This document shows, piece after piece, positions 10,611 through 22,267 of a DNA stretch of 64,000 bases. A program made the position numbers and the translations under genes. The first letter of the stretch is position 1; each line of letters opens with the position of its first letter. The notes beneath the pieces are model-generated. The model saw only the letters and a list, made by a program, of their open reading frames with translations. It made no database searches and was not told the DNA's origin. The stretch is taken from the NCBI GenBank assembly GCA_039000515.1, contig JBCFYV010000001.1, positions 54,659,904-54,723,903 on the forward strand, written 5' to 3'. This stretch comes from Timema cristinae. Its lineage: Eukaryota; Arthropoda; Insecta; Phasmatodea; Timematidae.

Positions 10611-10687
10611 AAATTGTTAAACACATATAATAAAATATAATCTTTCTTTCCTCTATCAAATATTCATCTTTACTCTAGATAAACCTT

Positions 10688-11075
10688 TTGGGGAGAGAAT
10701 TATTGTGACCGTCAAAAAATCGAATTTAAAATTATTATCAATGTCGATGTTTCATAACCACCCGAAACAAAAAATGTGGTTTTCGTGACGCAATTTGTGT
10801 GTGTGTGTTTGTGTTTGTACCTCAGCCTACAGATGAAACCATTAAACCAATCTTGCTAAAACTTAGTATCTAGGGTTTTGTTAACTTTCCCAGAGAAGTA
10901 TTTAGAAATTGATGCAGAGCCCTAAAATGAAGGATAGTGTAAACTACTGAAGGGCAAAAAAAAAAAAAAAAAAAAAATAGAATTGACTTTCTCAAAATCC
11001 ATAATAATGATTTTGATTAAATTTCGTACTTAGGTACTGTTTAACATTATAAGCAAAATACAGATTCTTATTTTA
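10688..11075 (-). repeat. Dispersed repeat family R (copy 1)
   Basis: On the minus strand it carries the ordered motifs seen at 39620-39965 and 44640-44995: TTTTGAGAAA, a T run with TTGCCCTTCAGTA, ACCCTAGATACTAAGTTTTA, ACAAACAC.., a T run with GGGTGGTTATGAAACATCGA, and ATTCGATTTTTTGACGGTCA. There is no open frame. I do not recognise the element; it resembles LINE 3' ends or their non-autonomous relatives. Copy 2 equivalent: about 28390-28775. Confidence 0.7.
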
Positions 11076-11139
11076 CCATGAAAATGACTTTAAAAGTATT
11101 TGATAAAAATTGAAATTTCCTTTTTTGATAATTTTGATT

Positions 11140-11272
11140 ATGTGTAATAAGAGTGGGAAACCAATTTGAAAAAAACACCTCAGTACACCTGACCAAGGTT
11201 TGAACCTTGATCTCCCCATATTCAGCATTTTTGTCAACTGCAAGAGTAACGCCTTAGACTATGCGGCCCCTG
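11140..11272 (-). mobile_element. Family B-related SINE head fragment (copy 1)
   Basis: On the minus strand it has a degenerate tRNA-like head (GCCGCATAGTCTAAGGCGTT) with B-box GGTTCAAACCTTGG, followed by TCAGGTGTACTGAGGTGTTT and TTTCCCACTCT. The 3' tail is missing. Copy 2: about 28838-28968. Confidence 0.6.
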
Positions 11273-11618
11273 AAGCTGGTTAGACTGACTATTGTATAAC
11301 TAGAAAAAGGATTGAGCGTGGAGTTTTCCATCACAATACTCTCTCCCTCCTTGTTCAGCAGGTAGATCAGGTCAAATGTGTGACACGGGGAGGATGAAAA
11401 GGGGAGCGTGTTTGGAAGGAAAATTATTTTGTTATTTTGATAAAAAATGAAATTGTAAATTAAACTTGTTAAGTAACGATTTTCCATGTGGGTTTTATTA
11501 CATAATGTTCTTTTATTGAACATAAAAATAAAGTTACGTGTATATAAATTAGTTATAAACTTGTATTATATGTTGACAATAAATTAACAACTATAATACT
11601 AATAGGTAAATTACATCT

Positions 11619-11758
11619 CACCCGGTGGCGTAGTTAACAACAGGCTAGTGATGAGCTGGATTGCATAAGATGAGGAAGTCGAGGTTCGAATCTCGCTCGC
11701 GTAAACTATTTTTTTTTTTTCCTAAGTGGCTTTCCTTTCTCCCGCTACGCAAATATAA

Positions 11759-11825
<67 letters not shown>

Positions 11826-12075
11826 GCACTGCGTCTTACTACCCGTTCGGGTTATACGCACTTACTCTAATGTGTAATTTTAGGCTGATTGTGAGATGAA
11901 ATGGAGGACCTACAGTTTAACGGGGGATCCGAACCACGGTGGAGGCCTGGTATTCCTCACATTCACAAGCAAATATAAGTTAACTTCCTCTATATTCAAC
12001 CTTCTCAATTACCAACCCATTAGTGTAATTAGTACTTAAGCGTTAATTCCGAATGGGTAGTAAGACGCGGTGCTA
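11619..12075 (+). mobile_element. SINE family B interrupted by a family A SINE (copy 1)
   Basis: The plus-strand family B element runs from a tRNA-like head (GGTGGCGTAGTTAAC, B box GGTTCGAATCTCG) through 11758. It resumes at 11969 with TTCAACCTTCTCAATTACCA and ends in the shared tail GTAGTAAGACGCGGTGCTAA. The interruption is an independent family A insertion (11759-11968). Copy 2: about 29310-29755. Confidence 0.85.
11759..11968 (-). mobile_element. Nested SINE family A, 5'-truncated (copy 1)
   Basis: A minus-strand family A tail and body with about 66 bp of TAA repeats. It is flanked by a 10-bp target duplication GCAAATATAA at 11749-11758 and 11969-11978, which proves insertion into the older family B element. 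Copy 2: 29445-29644, with the same duplication. Confidence 0.9.
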
Positions 12076-12090
12076 AGTATTATTATTACT

Positions 12091-13240
12091 AATAGTTACA
12101 GTTGTAAGATGTGATATGTAATACTAAAATAATTAAAAATTGTATGATATCAAATACATCATAAAAATATTTCTTTTAAATTTTATTATTTGGGTAGTAA
12201 ATTTGTTGAGAATTTATATTATATCTGTATATCCCTTTAAATTGGTCACGTTCTCATTATTTGCGTGGAAGAGATTCTTCTGCCATCTTTATTACTCTTC
12301 TAGTTTCGGTTCACGCGCCGTCATTTCGACATCACATGGACTAGAATAAAAATTTTAAAAATAGCTTGAAGTATAACCTTAAACCATCTAAATATCAAAC
12401 TTGAACAAAATTAATTAGTTTCGGGAGATAGACAGAGAGATGAACAGACATAATAGCCAGATCGCCATTTTGGGGGTTGAAGGAACATATAACGGTATTA
12501 TTCATCATAATAGCGATATTCAAAATGTTTATGATTACAATAATTTATCTTTATGATAAATTAAAAATAAATGTAGTAATAGGTTATTATAGAAAAATAG
12601 AACCTTTTCAAATTTTGCATTGTGAATTTTCGTAGAATTTAACTATAGGGGATCTCCATATTATTTTCCATAGTTATTTCATTAAAATCTTAGTTCAATC
12701 AACGTTTACAATAAAATATGTTTCCCCACTTCACAAGGTTTTAAAAATATATATAATTAAAACAAAAAATGTTCTCAAAACATCTGCAGCTATGCACAAA
12801 AATATGATTGGATGCTTTAGGCTACTCTGTTAATTGAAAGTTATGTTCGTTGGCAATTTTGTAATTGAGGGTAAATAGTCTGAAAACCTATGCAAATATA
12901 GTCATGTGGAATAATTAATTTAAAAAAATGCTTTAGGCCAATTTTGTTTTTAAAAAAATAAAGAAAGAAATTGTGTAATTATTTTGTGTCTGTACCTTTG
13001 GAGACGAGATTGTAGCTACGAGTATTACCTGTGAGCGTTAATTTTGTCAAATTTGTAACCACTGCAAATTCCCACGTGATATTCTAGTAGAGAACTGAAA
13101 TACTAGAATAATTATTTGTCCTTGCCCTAATATATAAAAAAATGTGTGAAAACGAATCATTTCAATTGTAACAATACAGCAACACAAATCTATATAACAA
13201 ATTATACTAACACATACCATCAGTTGGAACTAACTTGCCA
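12091..13240. other. Gene-free tract (copy 1)
   Basis: No recognised gene. A short segment near 12430-12460 (AGACAGAGAGATGAACAGAC) recalls the family R core but is too short to assign. Copy 2 equivalent: about 29770-30915. Confidence 0.5.
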
Positions 13241-13244
13241 CAAA

Positions 13245-13268
13245 TGACGTCACGACTACAGTTATATA
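13245..13268 (+). promoter_or_regulatory. CRE plus TATA-like motif (copy 1)
   Basis: A palindromic CRE TGACGTCA at 13245-13252 is followed 10 bp later by TATATA. In copy 2 the CRE is intact (30922-30929) but the TATA-like motif reads TGTATA. No gene follows within several kb, so this may be a chance occurrence. Confidence 0.2.
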
Positions 13269-13747
13269 CCGGCTTCTTCAATCACAGGAGTAACTCTAGT
13301 AGTATTATGGTTTAAATAAAACTTTTATAAAATGCAAACATGATTTTTTGTGGTCAATAATGAAACCATTTTACTTTATTAACTGTGATATTTTTTTAAG
13401 TACTGATTATATCTACAAAAAGTGACAACTGAAGATTACATAGTTCGTTAAGTCACGAAAACAGCGATGTATGATTTTATGATTTATTTTTTAGCTATGA
13501 CATATTTTACTGTGAGATATGTATCTAGTTTGGTCCTCATGTGTGTATTTGTCGTTCTGATGTCACAGAACGTTGCACAGGGAACACTTATGTAGGTTGT
13601 CTACACGTCGTACCCACAATTATATCACGTGATGATAGTTATTATGACGTTGGGGAGGTAGGAGTGATCTTAAATCTAATTTGAACCTAATTAACTAAAC
13701 TCTGGTAAACGTTGGGATAGTTTCCTTTTCGAGAAAAATACCTATGT

Positions 13748-13818
13748 TTCTGTCGGGAATTGAACCCGGAACTTCTAGATTAGCATTCAGAGGCTCTGAT
13801 TAATAGACCTAGAGGCCG
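13748..13818 (-). mobile_element. tRNA-like SINE remnant (copy 1)
   Basis: Read on the minus strand it contains GGTTCAATTCCCGACAG, a B-box and T-arm-like sequence ending like a tRNA 3' side, with an A-box-like region upstream. There is no complete cloverleaf and no tail. Copy 2: about 31430-31500. Confidence 0.4.
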
Positions 13819-14375
13819 GTCACCAATTATGATGAATTTAAAATATAATATAACGTGAATATATTAATATAAAAATAATATAAAGGAAAACTTTATTTTA
13901 AATTAAATCTAATTAAATGTAGTATTTGTTGATATCCTTGTGGCTGACATCCTTCTTTACTAGACAAGCAGGACCTCTTAATTGGCTACTTGCAAATAAA
14001 ATAAATGTTATCATCTTGTATCCATATAAATTATTTTCGTTGATTAGCTGTGAAACAACATAACTTTTTATGTTAAAAATATACATTCATAATAGTGTTT
14101 TCGATTCATTTCAGAAATGTTTAGAAAATACAACTAGATACCGAGTCCTTTCCCTTCTCCTCCCCCACCACCAAAACAATGGTATAAATAACATTTAGGT
14201 AGGGAAAAACAGAAAAAACATATAGAAACACTGAGAGAAATATTTTCAAAAATAAACGTTAGCTCAGCTCAGCTCAGCGGGCGATGGGCTAACTTACGTT
14301 GAAGCCAGTAAAGCTAAAAATATACATAATAATCATTATTAGCGTCACTCTTTCCCCATTTATATATTTCTTTAC

Positions 14376-14560
14376 TCGATGGGGGCAGTTTCGTTCGGGT
14401 TGGAGAGGCCGATATTAAAGAGAAGGGGGAAACGGATGGCCCCCCATGGCATTTCGTAACTCATCGTCCTCCGACATGCCTCCATGCAGTTACTCGTTGG
14501 GGTTCGCCTTCTGCCTTACATGTAATTCCGTAGTTTTGTCCCCGTGATATGTTTTTTTTT
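14376..14560. other. Locally GC-rich, CpG-containing block (copy 1)
   Basis: In very AT-rich surroundings this block includes GGGGGCAGTTTCGTTCGGGT, GGCCGATATTAAAGAGAAGG and CATCGTCCTCCGACATGCC, preceded by GCTCA repeats (14262-14279). It carries three or four substitutions in copy 2 (32046-32230). No long open frame covers it. It may be a regulatory element or non-coding exon. Confidence 0.25.
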
Positions 14561-15262
14561 ATGTCTATTTAAATGTCTCGTTTTGGGTTGGTGTATCGTT
14601 TAGGGAGTAGCACTAAAGGTGGGGGTGACTAAAAACATTATGAAGCCAACAAGGTTTTGTTTCTAAAGAAAACTTTTTGGTTCACAGTGTTTCTAAAATA
14701 TAACAATTGGGTTATTACTGGTTATTTTTGTTTCAGATATAATTTGATGCCAGAAAACTCATTGTTTTGATTGAAGCTATATCACATTACACCTTGAAGT
14801 GGCACTTCTATAGATATGTAATTATATAAGTTTTGGGACTAAATATATAAATAATTTGAGGCAATACAAACTGGGTTTCAAGACTAGTCATTTGTTCTAC
14901 TTTGAAGTGGATCAAAATTTGTTATGAAAGCAGAAGTGTATCTTATCAACACAAAGTGGTTTGGAACCCAAAATATTTGTGTTAACTAAACATGTTTTGA
15001 CTTAGTGCCTTTTTTTGCTTATAGATAAAATTTTGATTTACTTGAAAATGAAAACAAATCACTGGCCTTACAAATTGTTCCAGTCATATCTTTCTGTTTT
15101 GTCTTCATTTCTTTCAATCCCTTGAATTTTTTTAATTGCATCTTTGCTAAGGTGTTCCTTCAAGGAATGATTATAATACACAGGATGTATAGCTTCAATT
15201 AATATAATGTGTTTTTTTTTTAGCTCCAATTACACCTCTAACGAAAATAATTAGCAATAAAG
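14561..15262. other. Gene-free tract (copy 1)
   Basis: No gene, RNA or repeat recognised; the tract 13819-14375 to its left is likewise empty. Copy 2 equivalents: 31500-32045 and 32231-32930. Confidence 0.5.
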
Positions 15263-15271
15263 ATCAGAACA

Positions 15272-15527
15272 TTAATATATATATATAGCATCGCATATTA
15301 CTACCCGTTCGGGTTATACGTTTTAAGTACTAATTACGCTAATGGATTATGAATTTGGAAGGTTGAATTAGAGGAAGTGAACCCGCATTTGCGTTGAGGG
15401 AGAGTGGAAAACCATTTAGGAAAAACCACCCCCAGTTCACCCGACCGAGATTCGAACCTCGATCTCCCCGTCCACAGCAGTCGAGCTCAACACAAGCGCG
15501 TTATCTAACTACGCCACCGAGGCGGGT
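15272..15527 (-). mobile_element. SINE family B, full length (copy 1)
   Basis: On the minus strand: tRNA-like head ending with B box GGTTCGAATCTCGGTCGGGT, family B body, shared tail ATAACCCGAACGGGTAGTAA and a short TA tail. A 9-bp target duplication ATCAGAACA lies at 15263-15271 and 15528-15536. Copy 2: 32942-33194. Confidence 0.85.
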
Positions 15528-15536
15528 ATCAGAACA

Positions 15537-16068
15537 CTTGAGACTGCGATTTTAAAACTAAACATCAATGGGATACACATGAGTGACAGAAAAGAAGATT
15601 GGTGTATTGGCAGAAATATGTTTTCACTTAAGAAAAGAGATCATACTATGGCATTGTGGATGAATAGATACTTTTAATTATAGTTGAAATAATGTTTCCT
15701 TTTAGAATGATTTTTGTCTAGTTACATTTTGAATTTAACCAAACAATAATTATAAAAAAAGAGACTAGTCATCACCAAACAGAAAAGCTTTCACTTCAGA
15801 TTGTTTTAATAGCTAGTGTGTGCCCAGCCTGAGCGAATGTATAAAGGTTATGTCAGCTCACCCTCAGAAAAAACTCATCTGTAAGATCAAAACTATAAAT
15901 TGATAGTCTACATCTATGCGTCAAACCTTCAGTAGTATTTAATATTGGTATATGGTGTTCATATCCAACCATTCAAAACAAGCTTGGATATATATTGATA
16001 TTTGTTTCTGTTTTGAATTTATATATGTATACATCTTTATATATATATAAATTTATATTTATTTATAT

Positions 16069-16118
<50 letters not shown>

Positions 16119-16325
16119 CTGTACGTTGCACTATAATATAAACTAAAACTTGGAGTTCATTATCGTACATACTCATAATGATGTAGATTAAGAAGATATG
16201 TAGAAATATCCGACATATTGAAGGAATGTGTAAAAATCGGTATTGTGTTGGCTTATATATTTTACAGTCCAGTTTTAATATGAAGAACCTTATTAAGAAG
16301 ATAGAAAAATTAGTATACTACTAAC
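15537..16325. other. Gene-free tract ending at the gap (copy 1)
   Basis: Includes a (TA)n tract at about 16077-16117, otherwise nothing recognised. The last eight bases before the N run do not match copy 2, as is common at ragged contig ends. The copy 2 counterpart 33195-33962 carries a 10-bp insertion near 33793. Confidence 0.5.
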
Positions 16326-16425
16326 NNNNNNNNNNNNNNNNNNNNNNNNNNNNNNNNNNNNNNNNNNNNNNNNNNNNNNNNNNNNNNNNNNNNNNNNNNN
16401 NNNNNNNNNNNNNNNNNNNNNNNNN
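16326..16425. other. Assembly gap (100 N)
   Basis: A run of exactly 100 N, the conventional placeholder for a scaffold gap of unknown size. It lies just after the end of copy 1, which makes the apparent tandem duplication suspect. Confidence 0.99.
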
Positions 16426-16469
16426 TGATACATTTGACCATCCATTCGACCACCGATAAAAAAAATTTA

Positions 16470-16665
16470 GGCTCCACATCTCACCTTCATATCCGGGCTA
16501 TACGCATTTAACTACACAATCTGAGTAAGGACGAGGAAAGTTAGATTTAGAGTAAGTCTTCCCGTATTTATGTTGAGGGAGAGTGGTGATCCATTTTGGT
16601 TAAGACCCCCTCAGCACCCTCTGCCGGTATTTTAAAGATCTCCCCGTCTCAGGCACACTAGACTA
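16470..16665 (-). mobile_element. Old family B-like SINE remnant
   Basis: Keeps, in order and on the minus strand, a degenerate B-box region, AACCATTTTGG-type and CTCCCTCAACATAAATACGG blocks, and a tail resembling GCGTATAGCCCGGATATGAA. It is heavily mutated. Confidence 0.5.
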
Positions 16666-18746
16666 GACGAGGTTGACATTAATTCCCATGCTCACTGTAT
16701 TTTTTAGTTTCATAAATAACACTATTAATGGTATAATATATAGCCTTATATTTTTAGAGATGGGGTTATTCCAATATTTCTCGAATCAGAATCTTATTTT
16801 GTTCTCAAATCTTAAATCTTTAAAAATGTTCAATTTTAATTAATTATTTTAAATATTTAAAATTTAATTTAAACATGATTGTTTAATACTTGGTATAACT
16901 GACAAATGATATTATATTAATTATCTAATCTATTACTTCATAAAAACCAAGATAAAACCTTTTCTAGTAAATTAATGATACAATGATTACTATTTTATGA
17001 TTTTGCTAATTTCCCAACTATACAAAACTAGATAAATAATTACTATTATTTAAACAATTGCTTAAAATGGTTATTTGAAGTCAAGGTCGTCATAATTATT
17101 TTATTAAGAGATAATTTTTGAATTTCTTACGAATCTCAAAACGCTCATTAACCTATACTAGAGGGGTTCAAGCATTCCATTTTTATATTTTTTTAATCAT
17201 TAACAAAATAGAGACTTTTTTTATTTTGAAATATAATTCTCTACTTCATTCCATCCTTCCTCTTTCTGACAATTTTTCACCTAAAACTGCCGTGTAGCAT
17301 GTGCACGTTATTAGAGCAGATACGGTACATAAAGCACTAGTGTATACTGTTTACACGACTGTGCCTAAAAAGAAAGGATTGCGTTAGTAAGATCAACTCA
17401 ACTAGCCGGCTTGTTAGCTAAATGTAAGTTGACAACAGTTTCCGCGCTAGTGTTTGTTAATAATTGTTCACGGGGCAATCCATATGGTGGATGTGCAAGC
17501 ATAAATAGAAAGAGGTCATTATAAATGCAAAATGGCCGTTCAACAGACAATTCATACATGTGAACAAAAAACACAAAAGACAAAAACATTGGAGGGGAAA
17601 ATTAGTAGTAGGGTAAACAAAAGAAGAAAATAAGTCAAGTTATAATAGGGGAGATGTAAAACATAGGGTAACTAGTATATTTTGTAAAAAAAAAATATTA
17701 AAAAAGGGTATGAGTAGTCCATTGTAATTCCTAGGGGTGAAAACAGACTTGGCTTAAAGTGAAATAGGCTCAAGTGGCGAGATATGGAATATTTCAAGAG
17801 GTTATGAGGCCAGTAGGTTTGAATGCATTGACAGTGTGCTTAGCTCTTAGCAGGGAGGCTTGTTTGGCCTTTTGGATATTGTGCTTGACTGACCAATGGT
17901 AAGAGTATCTGACTCTTAACACTTAGATACACAACCTAATGTAAAATATTATTACATTTAATGTTTATAAATTGTTTATAAAATTGTGAATTAATTTGCA
18001 CAATATAACATCCCATCACGATTTATGATAAAGTGAGGATAAAAATTAAATTTTTAAATAGTTGTAGGAACCTTTGTAATAAAAATTGAGATTAAAGCAT
18101 TGCTAAAATGTTGGTAGTGTAACTAAATTATGCATGTGTGGAGTAGGGAGTATTACATAGAGAAACACATGAGGCTAATCCTAAAGGAAGTTGACATCCA
18201 TAGTGGTCCAGCTTGTCAAGTTTAGTACCGTCGAAGCAGATACACTACATTTCGGGATTTACACGAAGTGAATAATTTGGTTCATAAAATTCAGTAAAGA
18301 TTATAAAAAATAATGAAGAGCTAATGTTGCCACTAGATAATTCTCTTAGTTATTTAAATAAATGCACGCTAAATAAAAATACCGAGAAGTTACCCTTCCT
18401 TAACAATTTTTATTTTTACTGTTCCAACGAAGTTTTATACTAAATATTTTAACCATAATATAATAATAATGCAAGATATAAAATACAGCGAGTACATATT
18501 ATTTGTCACACAATATATAAATTCAATATGTACTACTACAGTTCATCAATTTTTTTTCACTTTACTATAAAGAATTCCAATTAAGATATAACATATTTTA
18601 ATAAATGCTACAGAGACCCATACAGATTTTATCGTTCCTTTACCAAAAAAATTGAGACTTTTGATTAAAACTCTGAAACTGGGAGGCAGCTTCCAAGTAT
18701 ATATGTAGGAATAGACTATTTACAAATATGGCAATCAACAAAATTA
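16666..18746. other. Unique spacer between the duplicate copies
   Basis: No gene recognised. This sequence precedes copy 2 and is not found before copy 1 because the window begins inside copy 1. A minus-strand open frame at 17398-17589 has no signal, domain or second copy to support it. Confidence 0.5.
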
Positions 18747-20597
18747 ATATTTAAAACAAAACAATACCAAACCCACGTGTGAAAAAAACTGAGTAAACAA
18801 AAGGACCCATTCCATAGGCAACGCTTCTTAAGATCGATCATAAGATAAATGTGTCATAGCTTGCAACCTTAGTTAAGTTAGAGCAAGTAAGAATGACGTA
18901 GGCCTAATAAATCACACTGTCAACTCTCCTATTCATAATGAGTAGAGCACCGTAAAAATAGTTTTATTTTTAGTTAAATTTCGTTTTTTGAATCTCACTT
19001 TTCGGTGTTATTTCGTATTTATTCAAAATGACATGTTGTCTGAGGTGTTTAAGTATTATTTACAAAATGAGACAATTTATACAAAATTAAAATCTATTAT
19101 TGAAACCTCATATATTTGCTTTAAAATTCTTTGTCAAGTTTGTCTGCCTATTTTACAATTTTGTAGCCTAAATTTAGCTTGTGTTACAACAAAATTCTAA
19201 TGAAATTATATCATGGTCAAAATTTCTGCTTAATTTCGTCTTAATTTCATATTTATTTAAAGATAATATTTGTAAAGGCAGTGTTATTTTGTTTTATAGG
19301 ATGATTTCATGTAACAAGACAATTTCGTTCATTTAGATATTCAAAAATATTGTAAATCATATCTAAAAACTATCAAAGGAAAAAGTAGTTGATTCCATCT
19401 TTGTATGGTACTTTTCACTCTATGGCTTCTCACCATTTTCTGGTAATAAGTCATTTAAAAAAAATGTTTTGCCAAGTAGCGTAGCTCAGAGTGTTGTTAA
19501 AACTAATTAATTAGGGAAAACACTCCCCCATTTTAGGTACATAACAGTGAGTTTTGGACCTTATGGAGGAGAAGGGGGGCCAACAGAAGATCACCAGTTG
19601 CTAGTGGGGCTAGTACAAAGGGCTTTACATAGGCTACTCAGCCACCCAGTTTAACCAACTTGTGGAGAGAATACCCTACAGCTTTATTACCTGTTCTGTA
19701 TAGAGGAGGACGCCCCAAACCACCTTGAAAGACAGAGATAGATAAAAACAAACAGCGCATTGCTGGATGGTAGGGTGTTCGACACCAGTTAGGGCTATAA
19801 CACCGAAGATAGATCAGAGCATAGACTGCTAAGTAGGGAGATTAAAAGAACGAATACCTTTTTTTTATAAACTCTTTCAATTAGTTATAAATCCTACATT
19901 ACATTATACAATAAACAAGATCAATAAACAAAATCAAAATTAACTCTACATTTATTTGCCACTACCTACTCATCCCACCAAACCCATCCTGACACATAGG
20001 CCAACTGGACGCGGGGGTAGCAGCAAGTGAAACTAAATTATATATATCTCTACATAAACTTAATGTAAAAATAAAAGTATCGGATGTGTACCATCTATTC
20101 TTTTTCTAAGGCAGCAAATAATTTAAATACAGGCATATACATTTGAAGAAGAACAATAATTTAAGAGTTCAATTGTGTGAAAAATTGCAGCCTGAACACG
20201 TGAATTGGACCTTTGACGTTCATCTTTTATCCAGGTTGTCCTTTATCTCTTTATTTAATTTGCTTCAGATATCAGGAACCATCCTATGGGTAATCATCAT
20301 GTATCATTTAGTGACACACATAAGTTAAAAATATAATACATAGAACTTACTATGTGTCAAATGAGTTTAGGATGGAATTTTACGAGCAATTCAATGAGGG
20401 GATATGCGAAAGGTCATCAAACACATTGAAAAAGCTTCCTTGAAAATTACAATTAGAGATAAAGACAACGTTACAAATATTTAGCCCTTTCTTTCCCTTC
20501 AAAAAATCCTCTAGGTTCATAATTCATCTGAAGTGTTGTTGACAACGGCAGTGATCGCACTCGTTGACAGTTGTATAATCAGTGGACACCTTCGATC

Positions 20598-21896
20598 CTA
20601 TAGAACTAAAGGGCTTGTTATAGTGGAGTTCGTTGCCAGCGACGTGTTGTGCAAATAAATTAAGTCGTATAGCACCGGACAGGGTGATGGACGACATCTG
20701 AATGGGTAACCTGCGGTGTAGCGTGGTACAGTGCTCTCAGTCGTCATATTGGCTTGGGTACAAGGGGATCGTCCAGTCCTATCGGTCGTCTTATTGGTTT
20801 TGGTACCAGGGGATCGTCCAGTCCTATCGGTAGTCTTATTGGTTTGGGTACCAGGGGATCGTCCAGTCCTATCGGTAGTCTTATTGGTTTGGGTACCAGG
20901 GGATCGTCCAGTCCTATCGGTCGTCTTATTGGTTTGGGTACCAGGGGATCGTCCAGTCCTATCGGTCGTCTTATTGGTTTGGGTACCAGGGTATCGTCCA
21001 GTCTTATCGGTCCTCCTATTGGTTTGCGTACCAGGGGATCGTCCAGTCCTATCAGTCGTCTTATTGGTTTGGGTACCAGGGGATCGTTCAGTCCTATCGG
21101 TCGTCTTATTGGTTTGGGTACCAGGGTATCGTCCAGTCTTATCGGTCCTCCTATTGGTTTGGGTACCAGGGGATCGTCCAGTCCTATCGGTCGTCTTATT
21201 GGTTTGGGTACCAGGGTATCGTCCAGTCTTATCGGTCCTCCTATTGGTTTGCGTACCAGGGGATCGTCCAGTCCTATCAGTCGTCTTATTGGTTTGCGTA
21301 CCAGGGGATCGTCCAGTCCTATCGGTCGTCTTATTGGTTTGGGTACCAGGGTATCGTCCAGTCCTATCGGTCCTCCTATTGGTTTGCGTACCAGGGGATC
21401 GTCCAGTCCTATCGGTCCTCCTATTGGTTTGGGTACCAGGGGATCGTCCAGTCCTATCGGTCGTCTTATTGGTTTGCGTACCAGGGGATCGTCCAGTCCT
21501 ATCGGTCGTCTTATTGGTTTGGGTACCAGGGGATCGTCCAGTCCTATCGGTCGTCTTATTGGTTTGGGTACCAGGGGATCGTCCAGTCCTATCGGTCGTC
21601 TTATTGGTTTGGGTACCAGGGGATCGTCCAGTCCTATCGGTCGTCTTATTGGTTTGGGTACCAGGGGATCGTCCAGTCCTATCGGTCGCCTTATTGGTTT
21701 GGGTACCAGGGGATCGTCCAGTCCTATCGGTCGTCTTATTAGTTGAGATACAATCTGATGATCTAGGTGGTGGTCCAGGTGGTGGGCTATGCTGGGAATC
21801 AACTGGTGGTTTCGGTGCGGAATATGTAGACTTCTGACTCGATGGTACCAGGACGGTCACAAGGAGCAGTAGGAGACACATAGAAAGCTGGTTCAT
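20598..21896 (-). CDS. Predicted secreted 15-residue-repeat protein, copy 2
   Basis: About 432 residues from the ATG at 21896, with the same signal peptide, Pro-rich linker and C-terminal tail as the copy at 1841-2914. It has 22 repeats, residues about 53-382. Repeat variants differ in distribution from copy 1: NRRTDKTGRYPG units occur three times and NRRTDRTGR twice, whereas copy 1 has a single NRRT unit. A Cys replaces Gly in the last repeat (SPCTQA) and a Ser replaces the linker Cys (TYSAPK). The 75-residue difference is exactly five repeats and the frame stays open, consistent with selection on a coding repeat. Function unknown; it may be an allele, not a paralogue. Confidence 0.6.
   Translation of the reverse strand: MNQLSMCLLLLLVTVLVPSSQKSTYSAPKPPVDSQHSPPPGPPPRSSDCISTNKTTDRTGRSPGTQTNKATDRTGRSPGTQTNKTTDRTGRSPGTQTNKTTDRTGRSPGTQTNKTTDRTGRSPGTQTNKTTDRTGRSPGTQTNKTTDRTGRSPGTQTNRRTDRTGRSPGTQTNRRTDRTGRYPGTQTNKTTDRTGRSPGTQTNKTTDRTGRSPGTQTNRRTDKTGRYPGTQTNKTTDRTGRSPGTQTNRRTDKTGRYPGTQTNKTTDRTERSPGTQTNKTTDRTGRSPGTQTNRRTDKTGRYPGTQTNKTTDRTGRSPGTQTNKTTDRTGRSPGTQTNKTTDRTGRSPGTQTNKTTDRTGRSPGTKTNKTTDRTGRSPCTQANMTTESTVPRYTAGYPFRCRPSPCPVLYDLIYLHNTSLATNSTITSPLVL
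20751..21740. repeat. 45-bp coding minisatellite, 22 units (copy 2)
   Basis: Same unit as 1994-2758. The higher-order pattern alternates standard and CCTCCTATTGG variant units, pointing to local block amplification. Confidence 0.95.
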
Positions 21897-22267
21897 CTGA
21901 AACATTAATATTGGCAACAAGAACAATCATTTTATATTTCTAACCTATATTTTCATAATAGTTCACTTTAATGCCAATATTAACTATCAAAAATTTAAAC
22001 ATATTAGTGTATTTAAAAAGAAGCAGTACTTAAACAGAGAGGTATAAAAATCCCAATGTGGAGATAATTTACTCATATTCCTCACATGACTTTGGATCAT
22101 TGCCTAATATTTCGATATTGAGTATTTTTATTTATCATATTTTAGTGACCATTTTTATTTAAATTTGTGATTAGCTTGAATATAAGTTAGACAAAGCAAT
22201 TATATCCACGTTGGACACATTTTCTCCTTGGAAACTGGAAAAAATACTCATTCAAATTATAAATTAA

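Larger units (their letters stand above)
1..16317. repeat. Copy 1 of a ~16-kb duplicated segment
   Basis: Position 1 aligns to 18747 and the match runs in the same orientation to 16317, a few bases before the N gap. Differences from copy 2 are scattered substitutions, short indels (for example an 11-bp indel near 870) and large changes confined to tandem repeats and one SINE. The segment starts at the window edge, so its true left limit is not visible. It may be a tandem duplication or an alternative haplotype. Confidence 0.95.

Noticed and set aside
11661..11870. Poly-leucine open frame
   Set aside because: It reads through the (TTA)n tail of the nested SINE; copy 2 equivalent at 29350-29547 likewise.
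17398..17589. 63-codon minus-strand open frame
   Set aside because: No domain, signal or second copy supports it.
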